Of a stretch of 64,000 bases of DNA, positions 1-10,190 are shown piece by piece. This DNA is from Emiliania huxleyi CCMP1516. Lineage: Eukaryota > Haptophyta > Isochrysidales > Noelaerhabdaceae. Each line of letters starts with the position of its first letter. Positions within the stretch are counted from its first letter, which is position 1. The notes under the pieces were generated by a model. That model had not been told where the DNA came from and did no database searches. It saw nothing but the letters and a program-made list of their open reading frames with translations. The translations under genes were made by a program, and so were the position numbers. The DNA lies in assembly GCF_000372725.1 (NCBI RefSeq), contig NW_005199770.1, forward strand, positions 553,063 to 617,062. The letters run 5' to 3'.

Positions 1-597
1 CGTCGAACACCCGGCCGAGTATTCGTTCGCAATTGCTCCGAGCTGCTGGCGCCGGAGCTACCCAGAGCGGTCCGCAGCATTTGGCAGACGCCCTTGGTTC
101 TGGAGGCGCTCCGCGCCCGCACGAACACGTCGCTGCGGCTCTTCCCGCCGACGGACGAGAAGTCGGTGCACGCTCTGCGATATTCCGAGCCGGGCGATGG
201 CATCAGCCCGCATTTCGACGGCAACCCGTTCCAAGGGAGGCGGCTGGCTGTGATCTATGTGGTGCGTGACGACGCCGAGAGCCTCCTGCACTTTGAGGGC
301 GAGCCTGTGCAGGCGCCTGAGGGAAGTGTGGTGATCTTCGAGGGCGATCGGTTGCGGCACTCCGTCCCCCCGCGACAATCGCAAGGCGTTCGACTGGTCG
401 TGAATGCTCTGTTCTGCGAGCCACCTTGTGAGCATTGCTCCTGCCAGCACCGCGAGCGAGGACTGCGCCACCACAGCTCTTCCACAGCTCGGTCCGGAAG
501 GGCCGTACACGCACGGCTGCAACACGTGGGCCGCTCTTCGGCGATCGGCGGCGCGGCTGCAGTCAGCTGGCCTGCCACGAGGCGCGAACGCGACTGA
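1..597 (+). CDS. 2OG-Fe(II) oxygenase (prolyl 4-hydroxylase-like), 5' end cut by the window
   Basis: The frame is open from base 1, so the start lies outside the window. About 198 residues are visible. The double-stranded beta-helix core has the iron-binding pattern of this superfamily: H-F-D at visible residues 71-73 (bases 211-219), a distal histidine in RLRHSV about 48 residues later, and an arginine in GVRLVVN placed to bind 2-oxoglutarate. Such enzymes couple 2-oxoglutarate decarboxylation to hydroxylation of a protein or small substrate. The substrate cannot be told. The last 60 residues are low in hydrophobic pattern and may be intron or 3' UTR read through, so the stop at 595-597 is less certain than the domain. 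Confidence 0.65.
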   Translation, partial: RRTPGRVFVRNCSELLAPELPRAVRSIWQTPLVLEALRARTNTSLRLFPPTDEKSVHALRYSEPGDGISPHFDGNPFQGRRLAVIYVVRDDAESLLHFEGEPVQAPEGSVVIFEGDRLRHSVPPRQSQGVRLVVNALFCEPPCEHCSCQHRERGLRHHSSSTARSGRAVHARLQHVGRSSAIGGAAAVSWPATRRERD

Positions 598-1398
598 CTA
601 ACACGGGTCACGGCTTTGGGGACCGCGGTAGTACCGTAGCGACGCTAGCGTGTGCCCCAGCCCAGTGCCCCAGGCGTCGCCCGCGTACGCTGAACGCGTC
701 CCGTCGGAGTAATAAGGCGAGAGGGCACCTCTAGGGCACGTCCTGGTGATATATGTGCTATACATGTCATCGCGTCCGGATGGAGGGCCACCGGTGTCGT
801 TCGACGTCCTGTCGACAGCGTGCCGACAGCGCGACACAGACCATGTGGGACGCGTCGAGTACCGACCTCTACTGCTTACCCAGCCTTCGAGTGTATCCTG
901 GCTGTGGTCCCACACCCACTGGTGTCCATCTCAGAGACCGCAGGAGGTCATGAGGGTCGATGGGAGTGCCAACCCCACAATGCCTAAAAACCCAGCCCAG
1001 TACGGCTTTGATGTGTATCAACAAACGTCTGGCTCGGCGGAGCGTCTCAGGCAAGAGGGCCGCACAAGCCGCACGTACCGCCAGCTGTGAAGCGGAGAGG
1101 TAGCCACGTACTAATCTACACCACGGAACGCCTTCTCTCTCGCCAGACTCTCTCGCCGTCGGTTGGGCCCTCCCGCCGGGCCTGGCCCCGCGACGCTAGA
1201 GCGGGCACGCGCAGAGGGCACCGTCTGGCGGACGGAGGGTCAAGTTGCCGTACGGGGCGCCTTGGAGGGCGGCGACGCCTGCACAGGGGGGGGGGAGGAA
1301 CCGCGTCGTTAGAGAGGGCGGCGGGTGCAAACGCTGTGTGTGCGGAGGTGGGAGGCGTGGCGCACCGCTTGAAGCCTGAGATTGCGCCCTCCGTGGCA
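598..1398. other. intergenic stretch without a supported gene
   Basis: Open frames occur on both strands but are arginine- and proline-rich shadows of GC-rich DNA. I see no domain, no repeat and no RNA gene. The right part would be the 3' flank of the minus-strand ORF at 1399-1842. Confidence 0.4.
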
Positions 1399-1842
1399 TC
1401 ATGCTGTGGAGCTGGAAGCACCGGCGGCACGCCAAAACGGCTGTCGTGTGGCGTCTTGGTAGCAGCAGATCTTCGCACCTTCGCCTTCGGCCTCGAACTC
1501 CTCGAGCGCCATGCACTTCTTGAAGTAAGCTGCCCAGAAGCCTCGGAGCTCCTCATCGTCGCCGACAAAGTCCTCAGTTGTGATCATCACGTTGTACGCG
1601 TTCTGTCAGCCATAGCGTGGGTGCTGCACGTCCCATTCGCTCGAGACGAGACACAGGTCGTTTGCGTTACCCCACCTCCAGACCCACTCAACCACAGCCT
1701 CGGCGGAATCATGCAACGAGCACTCTTCCGTCCCGTCCTCAATCTGCACATACAGGGAGTAAGCACCCTCGTCCTTGCCGACGTTCTGTTTGCCTTTGGT
1801 TGGATTTCTCCTGCTTTTGCCGATGGGTGTCTTCGGCGCCAT
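1399..1842 (-). CDS. small unknown protein with one in-frame TGA
   Basis: Two frames of 78 and 63 residues lie in the same phase and are separated only by a TGA (bases 1606-1608) and five further codons. Together they read as one protein of about 147 residues: a basic N-terminus (PKTPIGKSRRNPTKGKQ), then an acidic, aromatic-rich body (VVEWVWRWG, ELRGFWAAYFKKC). The protein texture is the same on both sides of the TGA. Third positions are less GC-biased than in neighbouring genes. I do not recognise a family. The TGA could be a recent nonsense change (TGG to TGA is one step), a recoded codon such as selenocysteine, or a sequence error. No convincing SECIS structure was found by eye 3' of the ORF. 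A TATA-like element sits about 110-130 bases upstream of the ATG. Confidence 0.45.
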
Positions 1843-1952
1843 GCGCGGTCAGGTTGCAAGAGCGCCGAGTCTGCCGTCAGTCACTCGGGTCACTCGCGCG
1901 TACTTTTTCTGTGTTTAGTGTTCGCCGGCATAACGAGGCATAACGCCCGTGC

Positions 1953-1972
1953 CCCCGAGTTCATTTTATATA
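1953..1972 (-). promoter_or_regulatory. TATA-like promoter motif
   Basis: Read on the minus strand the bases are TATATAAAATGAACTCGGGG, pointing at the ORF that starts at 1842. The core TAAAATGAACTCGGGG recurs exactly at 11813-11828 (+) and 25151-25166 (-), in each case 150-165 bases upstream of a predicted start. A variant is at 43376-43392 (-). Confidence 0.45.
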
Positions 1973-2055
1973 AGTAACGCAGGTTTGTGTACTTCTTGCT
2001 TGGGCGGCACTCATGATGAAATTCTGCAAAAACCTGGCCGGCCCCTGCCCTGCCC

Positions 2056-2083
2056 CTACCTACCTACCTACCTACCTACCTAC
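2056..2083 (+). repeat. (CTAC)n microsatellite
   Basis: About seven tandem CTAC units lie between the minus-strand ORF and the gamma-tubulin complex gene. Confidence 0.85.
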
Positions 2084-2574
2084 CTTACTTATAAACTAAA
2101 AAAGAAATCACTGACGGGTGAAGGTGGGGTACTATACCAACTAGAGTGATGGTTGGTGGTACTCTCCTGCAACCACAGTCCTTTCTTGTGACATGGCAGG
2201 CCACTCTCAAGGCCATACAAGCATCAATCAGATCACCCACTTGGGGAGGGTTGACATCGTGATTTCGCCGGAAATTTTCTTTTTTTGCTCCGAAAATTCC
2301 AGCTTGAAGAGAGGGAAAACCCCGACTGGAGGGCCCAGGCCTACCCTACCTACCCCGTCGTGAGTGTACCACACCTGCATACGACGGTGATGCCGCCGTC
2401 CTATTCCCACTTGCGGGGCCATTCTTCTTTAGTGCATTGCTGTTCTTAACGGAGTCGCTTAGGCGGCTCCGGTGGTGAGCCGGTGTGTGTGCCAGTCCGC
2501 GCCAGTCCGCGCCCTTGTCGTGCCAGTGTGCTGTGACAGACGCGGCATTCTTTTCGTCAGGCATAACCGGGTGT

Positions 2575-5500
2575 ATGCCGCCGTCCTCCTCCCGCCTCTT
2601 TGCAAAGCTCGACGCGGCGCTCGGCGACGCGCTCGGGTGCGAGGTTCCGTCCGGTCGCTCGCTGGCGCTGCTTTTGCAGCATGGCACCGCAAATTCACTT
2701 TCGCCAGGTGGCGCTGCGGCCAGTGTGGCGGCGCACAGCTACGCGCTCCGGCAGCGAGGCCTCGTCAGCGCAGCTGAGGCGCTCGAGCAGACCGCTGCCC
2801 CCGTGCTCTCCGACTCTTCCACACCGGCACCGGCGCCCGCCGCTTTGTCGGGCAGCCTGGCCGCGGAGCACGAGCGGTGCGAGCGGTGGGGTCTGTGCGA
2901 GCCCGCGCTGGCGCTGCGCCTGCTCCTCGCTCTCGCGCGGTCCGCGCACCCCGCGCCCGAGGCGGCGGGCGCCCGCTCCTCCCTCCACCGGCTCGGCGCG
3001 GCAGGCCTCTGGGTGCCCTCCGGCTCTGCAGCGGGCCGGCCCTTTGGCCTGCTCGCTGCGGAGCGCCTGGTCGTCCCGCCGAGCGGCGGCGTCTGTGTGC
3101 GCAGGCAGGGCGGAGGCAGCCCCAACCAGCAGCGCCGCAGCATCGCGGGCTGCGCGGGTGCGGTGAGCGCGTCCCCTCCGGACGCGAGCAGCTTCTTCCG
3201 TGTCCGACAGCACGCGAGGGAAGGAAGGCCCCCGTCTATGGCGCGGCGGCTTGGCGCCCGCCCTGCCTCGCAGCCCCGCACTCCGCGTGAGGCCATCGGC
3301 TCGCCCGCGCTGCCAGCGACGCCGCCGCCTCGCCGCCTCGCGCCTCCGCCTCTGCCGCCTCCGCCTCTGTCGGCGGCGCAGCGAGGCGCTGCCGGCGCGC
3401 CGCTCCTCACGCCGGCCACCGGCGTGCGGCGGCAGTGGCTTGCGCCGACAGACGGCGATGGCGCCGCCGCGGCGGTGCAGCTGCTGCTCGCCCTGCAAGG
3501 GGCGGGAGAGTGGCGGCTCGGCGTGTCCCCCGCACACGCGCCGAGTGGCTGCGCCGCCACGTGGCGCGAGGTGGCGGCGAGCCGCGGCCGTGCGCAGGCG
3601 CTGTGCGAGACGGCGACGGCGCTGGAGCGGGGCGGCTGGGGCGCCGTCGGCCGCGCGCTCGGCTGCGCCGTCCAAGCTGCCCTCCGCCGCTGCACAAAGG
3701 CGTTGGCCGACGTCCCGCGGCTGGTGAGTCAGCTCGCGGCGGACGAGGCGGCGGCGGCGGTCGAGGGCGGCGGCGGCGGCGGTGCTGAGTCGTGCCGGCT
3801 GACGGTGCTGGGCGCGGCGATGCACGCGCGAGGGGCCGCCGCAGAGCACGCACGGCTCGCAGCCTCCCTCCTCGCCGCGTTCGCCTCGGGACACCCCAGC
3901 AGTGATCGGAAAGCGGGCGCGCCTCCCGCGGCGGCGGCCGCCGCCGCCCTGCGCGCTCTGCCGTCGGCTGGCGACGGCGTCGTCCTCTTGCGCGGCCTGG
4001 AGGCGCACGCCGCCTCCTCCTCCCTCGGGGCGGCGCCACGGCAGGCCGCGCTCGCGGCGGCACTCTTTCGCGAGGCGGCGCTGCCGTGGCTGCGGGAGCT
4101 CGGAGAGGTCGCCTTCGGCGAGCACGCCGCAGGCGCGACTCTGCGCTTTGAGCCGGACCTCTCCGCCGCGGCCGAGGAGTGCGGCGCGTGCGTCGCCATG
4201 CTCCGCTCCTCGGCGGTTGCCGACCGCTACGCCAGCCTTGCGCTCGCACTCGCGTCGGGCGCCGTCCCCCCGGCGTCGCCGAGGGACGCGTCGGGCCGGA
4301 GCGGCAGGCTCGCCATTGCGGCGGGGGCCGCGTTCGCCTGGCTGCCCGCTGGAAGCCGCTCTCTCGCCTCTGCGCGCGAGGCGTGGGCCGGCCGTTTCTC
4401 GCGCGGCGAGGTGGGGCCGCCCTCACCTCCCGCGCACCCACCATGCCCGCTGCCCAATCCCGCCGCCCCGGCTTTGCGCGGCCCCGGCGCTCGCGCTGCC
4501 CCGGCTACCCTCTCCTGGCTCGAGGAGCGCCGTCGTATGCCCTCGCAGGCCATCCTCGCGTCCATCGAGCGCGCGTACGAAGAACGCGACGCGGCGGCCG
4601 CCGCCCGCCGCCGCGCGGAGTCGAATGCCGCTCGATCCGCGGCTGAGCTCTCGCGGGCGCGGGCGGCGGAATGGGAGGAGGAGCTGGGCCGACGCCGCCA
4701 TCAGGCTGCTCGTGCGCGGCGCGAGGAGCTCGAGGCGCAGCTGTCTGAGCAGGCGGCGGCGGCGGCGGCGGAGGCGGAGGCAGCGGAGGCGGAGGCGGCG
4801 GCGGCGCGGCAAGCGGCGGCAGAGGCGGCGGCAGAGCTCGAGCGCGCACGAGCAGCACTCGAGGCGCGTTATGCTGAGGCTGCTGCGGGCGCTGACCGCC
4901 GGTTGCGGATGGCCCGCATGCGTGCATCGCGTGCGAGATCAGATGCTTCCTCGCGGTCGCCCGCTCTGGCCGACGAGCAAGCAGAGCCGGCAGAGGGGCG
5001 AGGGATTGAGGCGGCAGAGGCGGGAGAGGCAGCGGCAGAGACAGAGGCGGAGGCGGTAGCAGAGGAGGCGGCGGTTTCAGAAGAGGCAGCAGAGGAGGCG
5101 GCAGTGAGCGGAGCGACGGATATGACTGCTGAGGTGGTGGCTGAGGCAGCTACAGAGGAGGCGGCGGGGGCGGAGGTTGAGACCGGCGAGACGGCATGGG
5201 AGGCGGCGGTGGAGGCGTCCACAGAGGAGGGGATAGCGGATGCTGCGGAGGGCGAAGAAGCGGAGGCCATCCGAGAGGCGAAGCTGAGGGCGGTGGCGGC
5301 AGAGGCGGCCGTGGATGCCACGAGCAGCGACCACAGCGCTGCCCTGGTCGCTGCGGCGTCTGCGGCCGCTCGCAGGGAGAGGGCGGCGGCGGTGCTGAGT
5401 GACGCGCTGGGAGAGACGCCCGCTACCCGAGGAGAGGCGTCGGCGCTCGCAGAGCAGACCTCGTCCCGAGGGGACGCCGGCGGGTGGCTCCGCGACGCGG

Positions 5501-6716
5501 GTCTGCCTGAGTGCAGCGAGGGCGGGACAGTCGAGCCGCCGCTGAGCACCGTGCTGGAGGCGGCTGCCTCCCTCGCGCAGAGTCTGGTGAGCTCAAGCTC
5601 GAGGATCACCCTGTGCCTTGCACCTTGCTACAGGCGTGCGTCCGCCGCCCGCTGGTCGCCTGCTCGTCGCTCCTCGGCCGCGCCGCAGTTCTGTACTTGC
5701 AGCGCGAGTGCGCGCTCTCCGCTTGGCTCGCTTCGCTCCAGCGGTTCTTGCTCGGTTCGCGCACACGCTTCCCAGACCCCTCCCACCATGAGATGGAGGC
5801 TTGCGGGTGCGCCGCGGCATGAGCCCCCCCCGTCCTTCCTGCCCGCTCAGGGGGTGATGCGGACTTTCTCGACGCCCTCTGCGCCGAGCTGCACGCAGCA
5901 GTCTCGTCCGGCAGCTTCGGAGATGGGGCCAGCCCGCCGCCCACCACGCTCCAGCGGGCGTTGGATCTCGCAATCACGCGCGCCGACAGGGCGGCGGAGG
6001 GTGAGGAGGCGGAGTGTGCCGCCGATTTGCAGCTCGTGTGGGTTTCGCCGAGCGGCAGCGGGTGGAGAACCGCTGACGCGCTTCACCGAGTGGATGCGTT
6101 CGATGGGCTTTCACTCGCGCTTCCTCTTCCACGGGCGCTGCATGGCGTGCTCGACGTTGCCGCCTATCGCGCCGTCTTCCTCTTCTCGTTGCGTCTCAAG
6201 CGTGCGTCGCTTGCAGTCCGCTCTCTGTGGAGCGTGTTGCGGCCCGCTTCGGCCGCGCCGGTCCCGCCTGGCGCTCTTCGCAGGCTGAACGTGCACCTCC
6301 ACCTCCTCGGCCAGTTGCTTCGCGGCATCGAGGGCCACACCCTCCGCGCCGATGCCACGTGGGTCGAGCTGCGCTCCGCCGCATCGGACGTCGCTGCGTC
6401 GCCGACGCAGCTGCGCGACGTGCACGATTCGTGCTTGCGTGAGGTGTCACGCCGCTGCGGCATCGACGATCTGGGCGTCCGCGCCATCGTTGACGCCATC
6501 TTGGGCCTTGCGCTCACACTTGAGCGGGACGTCCATATCAAACTAGCCGAGGCCCCCCATCCCGCCGAGCGCTGCACTCAGGAGGCGGGGTGGCGGGCCA
6601 TCGTGGACTCGCAGCAGGTGCAGCTCGCCCGATTATGCGAGGCTCTTGGCCGCTCTACAGCTAGCCTTGCAGCGATTGCGTCTGCTACAGGCGCAGCCTT
6701 GGGTGCAATTGCGTGA
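2575..6716 (+). CDS. gamma-tubulin complex component (GCP5/6-like)
   Basis: The three exons whose joins are fixed by frame are 2575-5586, 5634-5754 and 5851-6716, with GT-AG introns of 47 and 96 nt. The C-terminal 300 residues have the GCP fold signature: RRPLVACSSLLGRAAVLYL, then ALSAWLASLQRFLLG joined across intron 2 to GDADFLDALCAEL, then YRAVFLFSLRLKRASLAV, NVHLHLLGQLLRGIE and DVHDSCLREVSRRCGI. GCPs build the gamma-tubulin ring complex that nucleates microtubules at the centrosome, basal body or equivalent. The long middle (about residues 650-1000) is an Ala/Glu/Arg coiled-coil-like insert, which fits GCP6, the member with a large central insertion, better than GCP2-4. An in-frame segment at 4411-4548 has splice-like ends and could be an extra intron. 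The start is the first ATG of the frame, after a pyrimidine-rich leader. Confidence 0.65.
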
Positions 6717-7186
6717 TTTTTTTACCGCCCAAAGTGCCCCCAAATATTGGGGCCGGTTGCACATCGTCGCATCGAGTTTACCAACCACCAGCCCCCTCGA
6801 CGCGCACTACAGTTAGGAGTTACGGCTCTAGCATCTACGATCTGATGCTCGGCTTTCCACACACATGGACATGCCCCGACCGGTGCACATCTTCATCGCA
6901 GGGGGCGTAGAGCTCTACGCAGAGACCAGCGAGAGAAAGAGGGCGAGGGCCCGACCTACTCGCGCTCTCGAAAAGCGTAGAAGCAGATGGGGCCACCATG
7001 GTGTCGCGCTCCACCTACGAATTGTCCTCTTTTGCGTGCCACTGATATGTGGATCGAGCGATGCCGCCGGATGCAGTCGTGGAGGCTGTCATGCGCAGAT
7101 AAGAGGTTGGGACGCTCATTGCTCTTTGCGCACCTTGAAGGTCGTCCGCCTCCTTCTCCGCCACAAGGCATCGAGCCTGATGCGGT
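6717..7186. other. intergenic stretch
   Basis: This holds the 3' flank of the gamma-tubulin complex gene, including a short T-run at 6717-6723. I see no gene or repeat that I can support. Confidence 0.4.
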
Positions 7187-8200
7187 GACTCGGACGGCAT
7201 TCCAGATGTTGAGGAGAGCAAAGGCGACACGGACTTTGACGGCAGCCCTGACTACCTTGATCCTATCTCCGACGGCGATGGCATCCCCGACGCAGTGGAG
7301 GGCAGCGGGGATGCAGACGGGGATCCTGGGTAGTCGACGGGCCCCCGGGGGCGACGGGGGTGCTCTCCGGCCGCGGCGGCCGAAAACGGGGGTCGGTATT
7401 ACGGTGTATTAATGAAGTGATGCACTTGATGCAAGGGTGCCATTGTGCTCTACTACAAAAGTTGTGTAAGATGCCCAAGTCTCAGACCCTGAATCCTTAG
7501 CGGAGCTGAGTTCTGACGGTGTGAACACGAGCAACCGGAGTGACGACCGGGACCGGGCCGCACGCCGGGAGTGCCCCGACTAGCAGTGACGGGCGCGGAC
7601 GAGCGAATGAGAGGTCGCTATCTGTGGGAGATGTGTTATTAGAGACTAGGACTGCCTATCTCTCACTAAAAGGAACCTCTCATCCGCTCGTCCGCACCCG
7701 TCACCGCTCACGGAGTGCTCCGCGTGCCGCACCGGCCGCCGCCGGCCGCGGCCGCTCACGGTAACGGAACAGTGTTACTACTCCGCAACGTTGAGCTGGA
7801 TCATACTGAATAGTGCTCCTGAAAGCCCTCTCTGGGCTCTGCCACACACAGTAGCAGCTCACGACTAGCAGCTGGTGTGGCTGTATTTGTAGCCATTTTT
7901 AGGCTTCAACTGGTCCCAACATAGTAGCAACACCTCATGAAAATCAGTCAAAAAAGCCCAAAAATAAAATCGGCGCCTGCGGCGGGCCTCCTGGGGCTGC
8001 GCCCCAGACCCCCTTGACTGTGGGGACCCCCCCCAAGAGCACCCCCGTCGCCCCCGGGGGCCCGTCGACTACCCAGGACGGGGATGGAGTGCCAGACAAC
8101 CTAGACCCCGACTCGGACGGCGATGGGATTGCCGATGCTGAAGAGAGCACAGGTGAACTCAGACAGTGACGGCATTCCAGACTACCTCGAGGACAACATC
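7187..8200 (+). pseudogene. 5' part of the Asp-rich repeat gene, split by a MITE and degraded
   Basis: Bases 7187-7324 encode Asp-rich calcium-binding repeats ([28 protein letters not shown]). Bases 8077-8200 continue the same protein ([20 protein letters not shown]). Joining 7324 directly to 8086 restores the repeat in frame (DADGD then GVPDN). The intervening 752 bases are a transposable element flanked by a 9-base duplication. The right-hand piece is a degraded relative of 8644-8775: it differs by a one-base insertion and a short scrambled stretch, and its frame closes. This part therefore does not look functional today, unless it is spliced out of the transcript of the intact 3' part. Confidence 0.6.
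7325..8076. mobile_element. MITE with 41-bp perfect terminal inverted repeats
   Basis: The left end (7326-7366) and right end (8036-8076) are perfect inverted repeats starting CTGGGTAGTCGACGGGCCCC. A 9-base direct repeat GACGGGGAT lies immediately outside both ends (7316-7324 and 8077-8085), as expected for a target-site duplication of the Mutator-like class. The interior has no transposase. It contains a G/C-rich hairpin and an ATCGGCGCCTGCGGCGGG module that recurs at about 31.5 kb and 39.4 kb. Because the host gene is itself repetitive, part of the 9-base match could be chance. Confidence 0.75.
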
Positions 8201-8303
8201 AAACGATCAGAGAGACGCGGGCAGTGATGGCCTACCCGACGCCGAGGACCCCGATGCTGACCCCGGGCACGACTAGATTCTTCCTGTGTGGGGACGAACC
8301 AGT

Positions 8304-9002
8304 ATGCGCGGCGACGCCGTCTCCCGACCTCCCGAGGGCCCCAACTCGGACGGCGACGGCACCCCCGACAGCGCCGAGGGCACGGCCGACACGGACGGCG
8401 ACGGCATCCCCGACGCACTAGACCCCGACTCGGACGGTGACAGCAAACCCGACGCCGAGGAGGGCACCGCCGACTCTGACGGCGATGGCATACCCGACGC
8501 CAAGGAGTCCAACACCGCCGACGGCGACAGCGATGGCGTGCCCGACGCCGAGGATGCTGACTCGGACGGCGACGGCATCCCCGACAGCGCCGAGGGCACA
8601 GGCGACACGGACGGCGATGGCATCCCCGACGCCCTCGACCCCAACTCGGACGGCAATGGGATTGCCGATGCTGAAGAGAGCACAGGCGACTCAGACAGTG
8701 ACGGCATTCCAGACTACCTCGAGGACAACACCAAAGACACGGACAGTGATGGCCTACCCGACGCCCTCGACCCCGACTCTGGCGGCGGTACCGACGAGTT
8801 TGGTGGTAGCATCGTTTTCGCAGATTACGGCGAAGGACCCGACGGCGACCCAACTGGACTGCAACCAACGGGCCTGTCCACTGTCGGGAACAAGAGGTAC
8901 CGACTTGAAACGGGCGAGTGCGGCACCCCGGACTTTGTGTCACAGAGGCCGAACAAGGTAAACCCCTACGCGCCCGAGGGCGACTTTTGTGGCGCGCCAT
9001 AG
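8304..9002 (+). CDS. Asp-rich (thrombospondin type 3-like) calcium-binding repeat protein
   Basis: About 232 residues from the first ATG. Residues 15-160 are about ten copies of a D-x-D-G-D-G-(I/V/L)-P-D-A calcium-loop unit alternating with E-rich connectors, the pattern of TSP3/EF-like repeats of secreted or surface proteins. The last 70 residues are unique, with two cysteines, ending at TAG. No signal peptide is visible at this start. An in-frame TAG lies just upstream at about 8271. The original N-terminus was therefore probably in the MITE-damaged segment to the left, or on an unseen exon. Whether the remaining frame is expressed cannot be judged. Confidence 0.55.
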   Translation: MRGDAVSRPPEGPNSDGDGTPDSAEGTADTDGDGIPDALDPDSDGDSKPDAEEGTADSDGDGIPDAKESNTADGDSDGVPDAEDADSDGDGIPDSAEGTGDTDGDGIPDALDPNSDGNGIADAEESTGDSDSDGIPDYLEDNTKDTDSDGLPDALDPDSGGGTDEFGGSIVFADYGEGPDGDPTGLQPTGLSTVGNKRYRLETGECGTPDFVSQRPNKVNPYAPEGDFCGAP

Positions 9003-9627
9003 TTGGTTGGGGTCTGCAGCCGGAAAGCTATAGCGACGCACACGCGGCAGAGTGTGTGACCTATTGGATGGCACCATCGGCAGCCGTCCGCCCCTCAGAG
9101 ACGTACATTGCCGCATGCGAATACACGCAAGGCGAAGGCGACGACGGGCTCTATACATGCCACATGGGGGCCGCATGTATCAGCGTTGCCCATCCGCGCG
9201 TCGCAGACGCCTCTCTCCCCCGCCGTTCCCCCCAGCACCATCGCCTTCACCATTCCCGCCTCCATTCCCGCCGCGAGAAGGTTATTTGGCCGACTAGCAT
9301 TGTAGCCGAGTGCAGGAAGGAGAGGTAGCCGAATGCAGGAAGTAGAGTCGAGCTGGACGTACGTCTACGTGGTAGGGTATACGAGCGCCTCGAGAGACGA
9401 GCGCGGGTTGGCGGGATCCGGGAGGGGAAGCGCGGGTCCGCGGCGGGTGGACAGAGATTTACTTTAGAGCGAGATAGAGGGGAAGAGGTTGTCTTATTGC
9501 ACACAAGCATCCCATACATGGTACCACCTTCTTCGTAATATAAGACAAGGGGTGAACTTATCTACACCATCTACGCAGCAGAGCGACTGGCGCGATTCAG
9601 CATACTGGCGCGATTCAGCAGTAAACG
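9003..9627. other. intergenic stretch with short tandem duplications
   Basis: There is no supportable gene. Two short direct duplications are visible: GTAGCCGAGTGCAGGAAG with a near copy at about 9300-9345, and CTGGCGCGATTCAGCA twice at about 9587-9622. Confidence 0.4.
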
Positions 9628-9879
9628 TCACTCGTGCGCCTTGCGAGCAGAGTCCATCGCGGAGATAGCGGCTACCCTCTCATGGCTCAGGGCCTCGTGG
9701 CGCGCGTCGCCATCGGGCGCCTGCATGTCTGCCGCGTGCAGCGCAGCAAACCTGCGCGCCTCGCCGCCGGCCGCGAGCTCGCGCAGCTCGTCGCGCACGG
9801 CGCCGAGAGTGAGCTGGCCGAGCAGGGCGGGCCGGATCGAGGCACGCGCCTGGACTCCCTTGACGCGCGTGTCGCGCAC
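9628..9879 (-). CDS. possible small ORF or unplaced 3' exon
   Basis: Eighty-three residues with strong third-position GC and protein-like composition (RDTRVKGVQARASIRPALL, AVRDELRELAAGGEARRF), ending in TGA at 9628. It lies just 3' of the PhyH-type gene and follows an AG-type acceptor context, but no donor joins it to that gene in frame. It may be a last exon used in an alternative transcript, a separate small gene, or a chance frame. Confidence 0.25.
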   Translation of the reverse strand: MRDTRVKGVQARASIRPALLGQLTLGAVRDELRELAAGGEARRFAALHAADMQAPDGDARHEALSHERVAAISAMDSARKAHE

Positions 9880-9944
9880 CTACCTCGGGTGACCTCGGGT
9901 GACCTCGGGTGACCTCGGGTGATCTCAAGTCGTCTGGGGTGGTC

Positions 9945-10029
9945 TCAGGTGAGCTTGCGCGCCGAGATGTAGAACTGGCGCCGGACGCGGTCGGGCGACT
10001 CGTTGGCGCCCCCGCAGTGCAGCACCTGC

Positions 10030-10087
<58 letters not shown>

Positions 10088-10095
10088 TGAGTGTG

Positions 10096-10190
<95 letters not shown>

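Noticed and set aside
1399-1842. Firm call of a selenoprotein
   Set aside because: No SECIS stem with the required core could be identified by eye, the family is unknown, and a simple nonsense change explains the TGA equally well.
2695-4125. Long minus-strand ORF of 476 codons opposite the gamma-tubulin complex gene
   Set aside because: It is Arg/Pro/Ala-rich shadow coding from a GC-rich plus-strand exon. The plus-strand frame carries the recognisable GCP motifs.
9628-9879. Certain C-terminal exon of the PhyH-type gene
   Set aside because: The PhyH domain already ends naturally at the TGA at 9945-9947, and no GT, GC or GA donor joins the two in frame.
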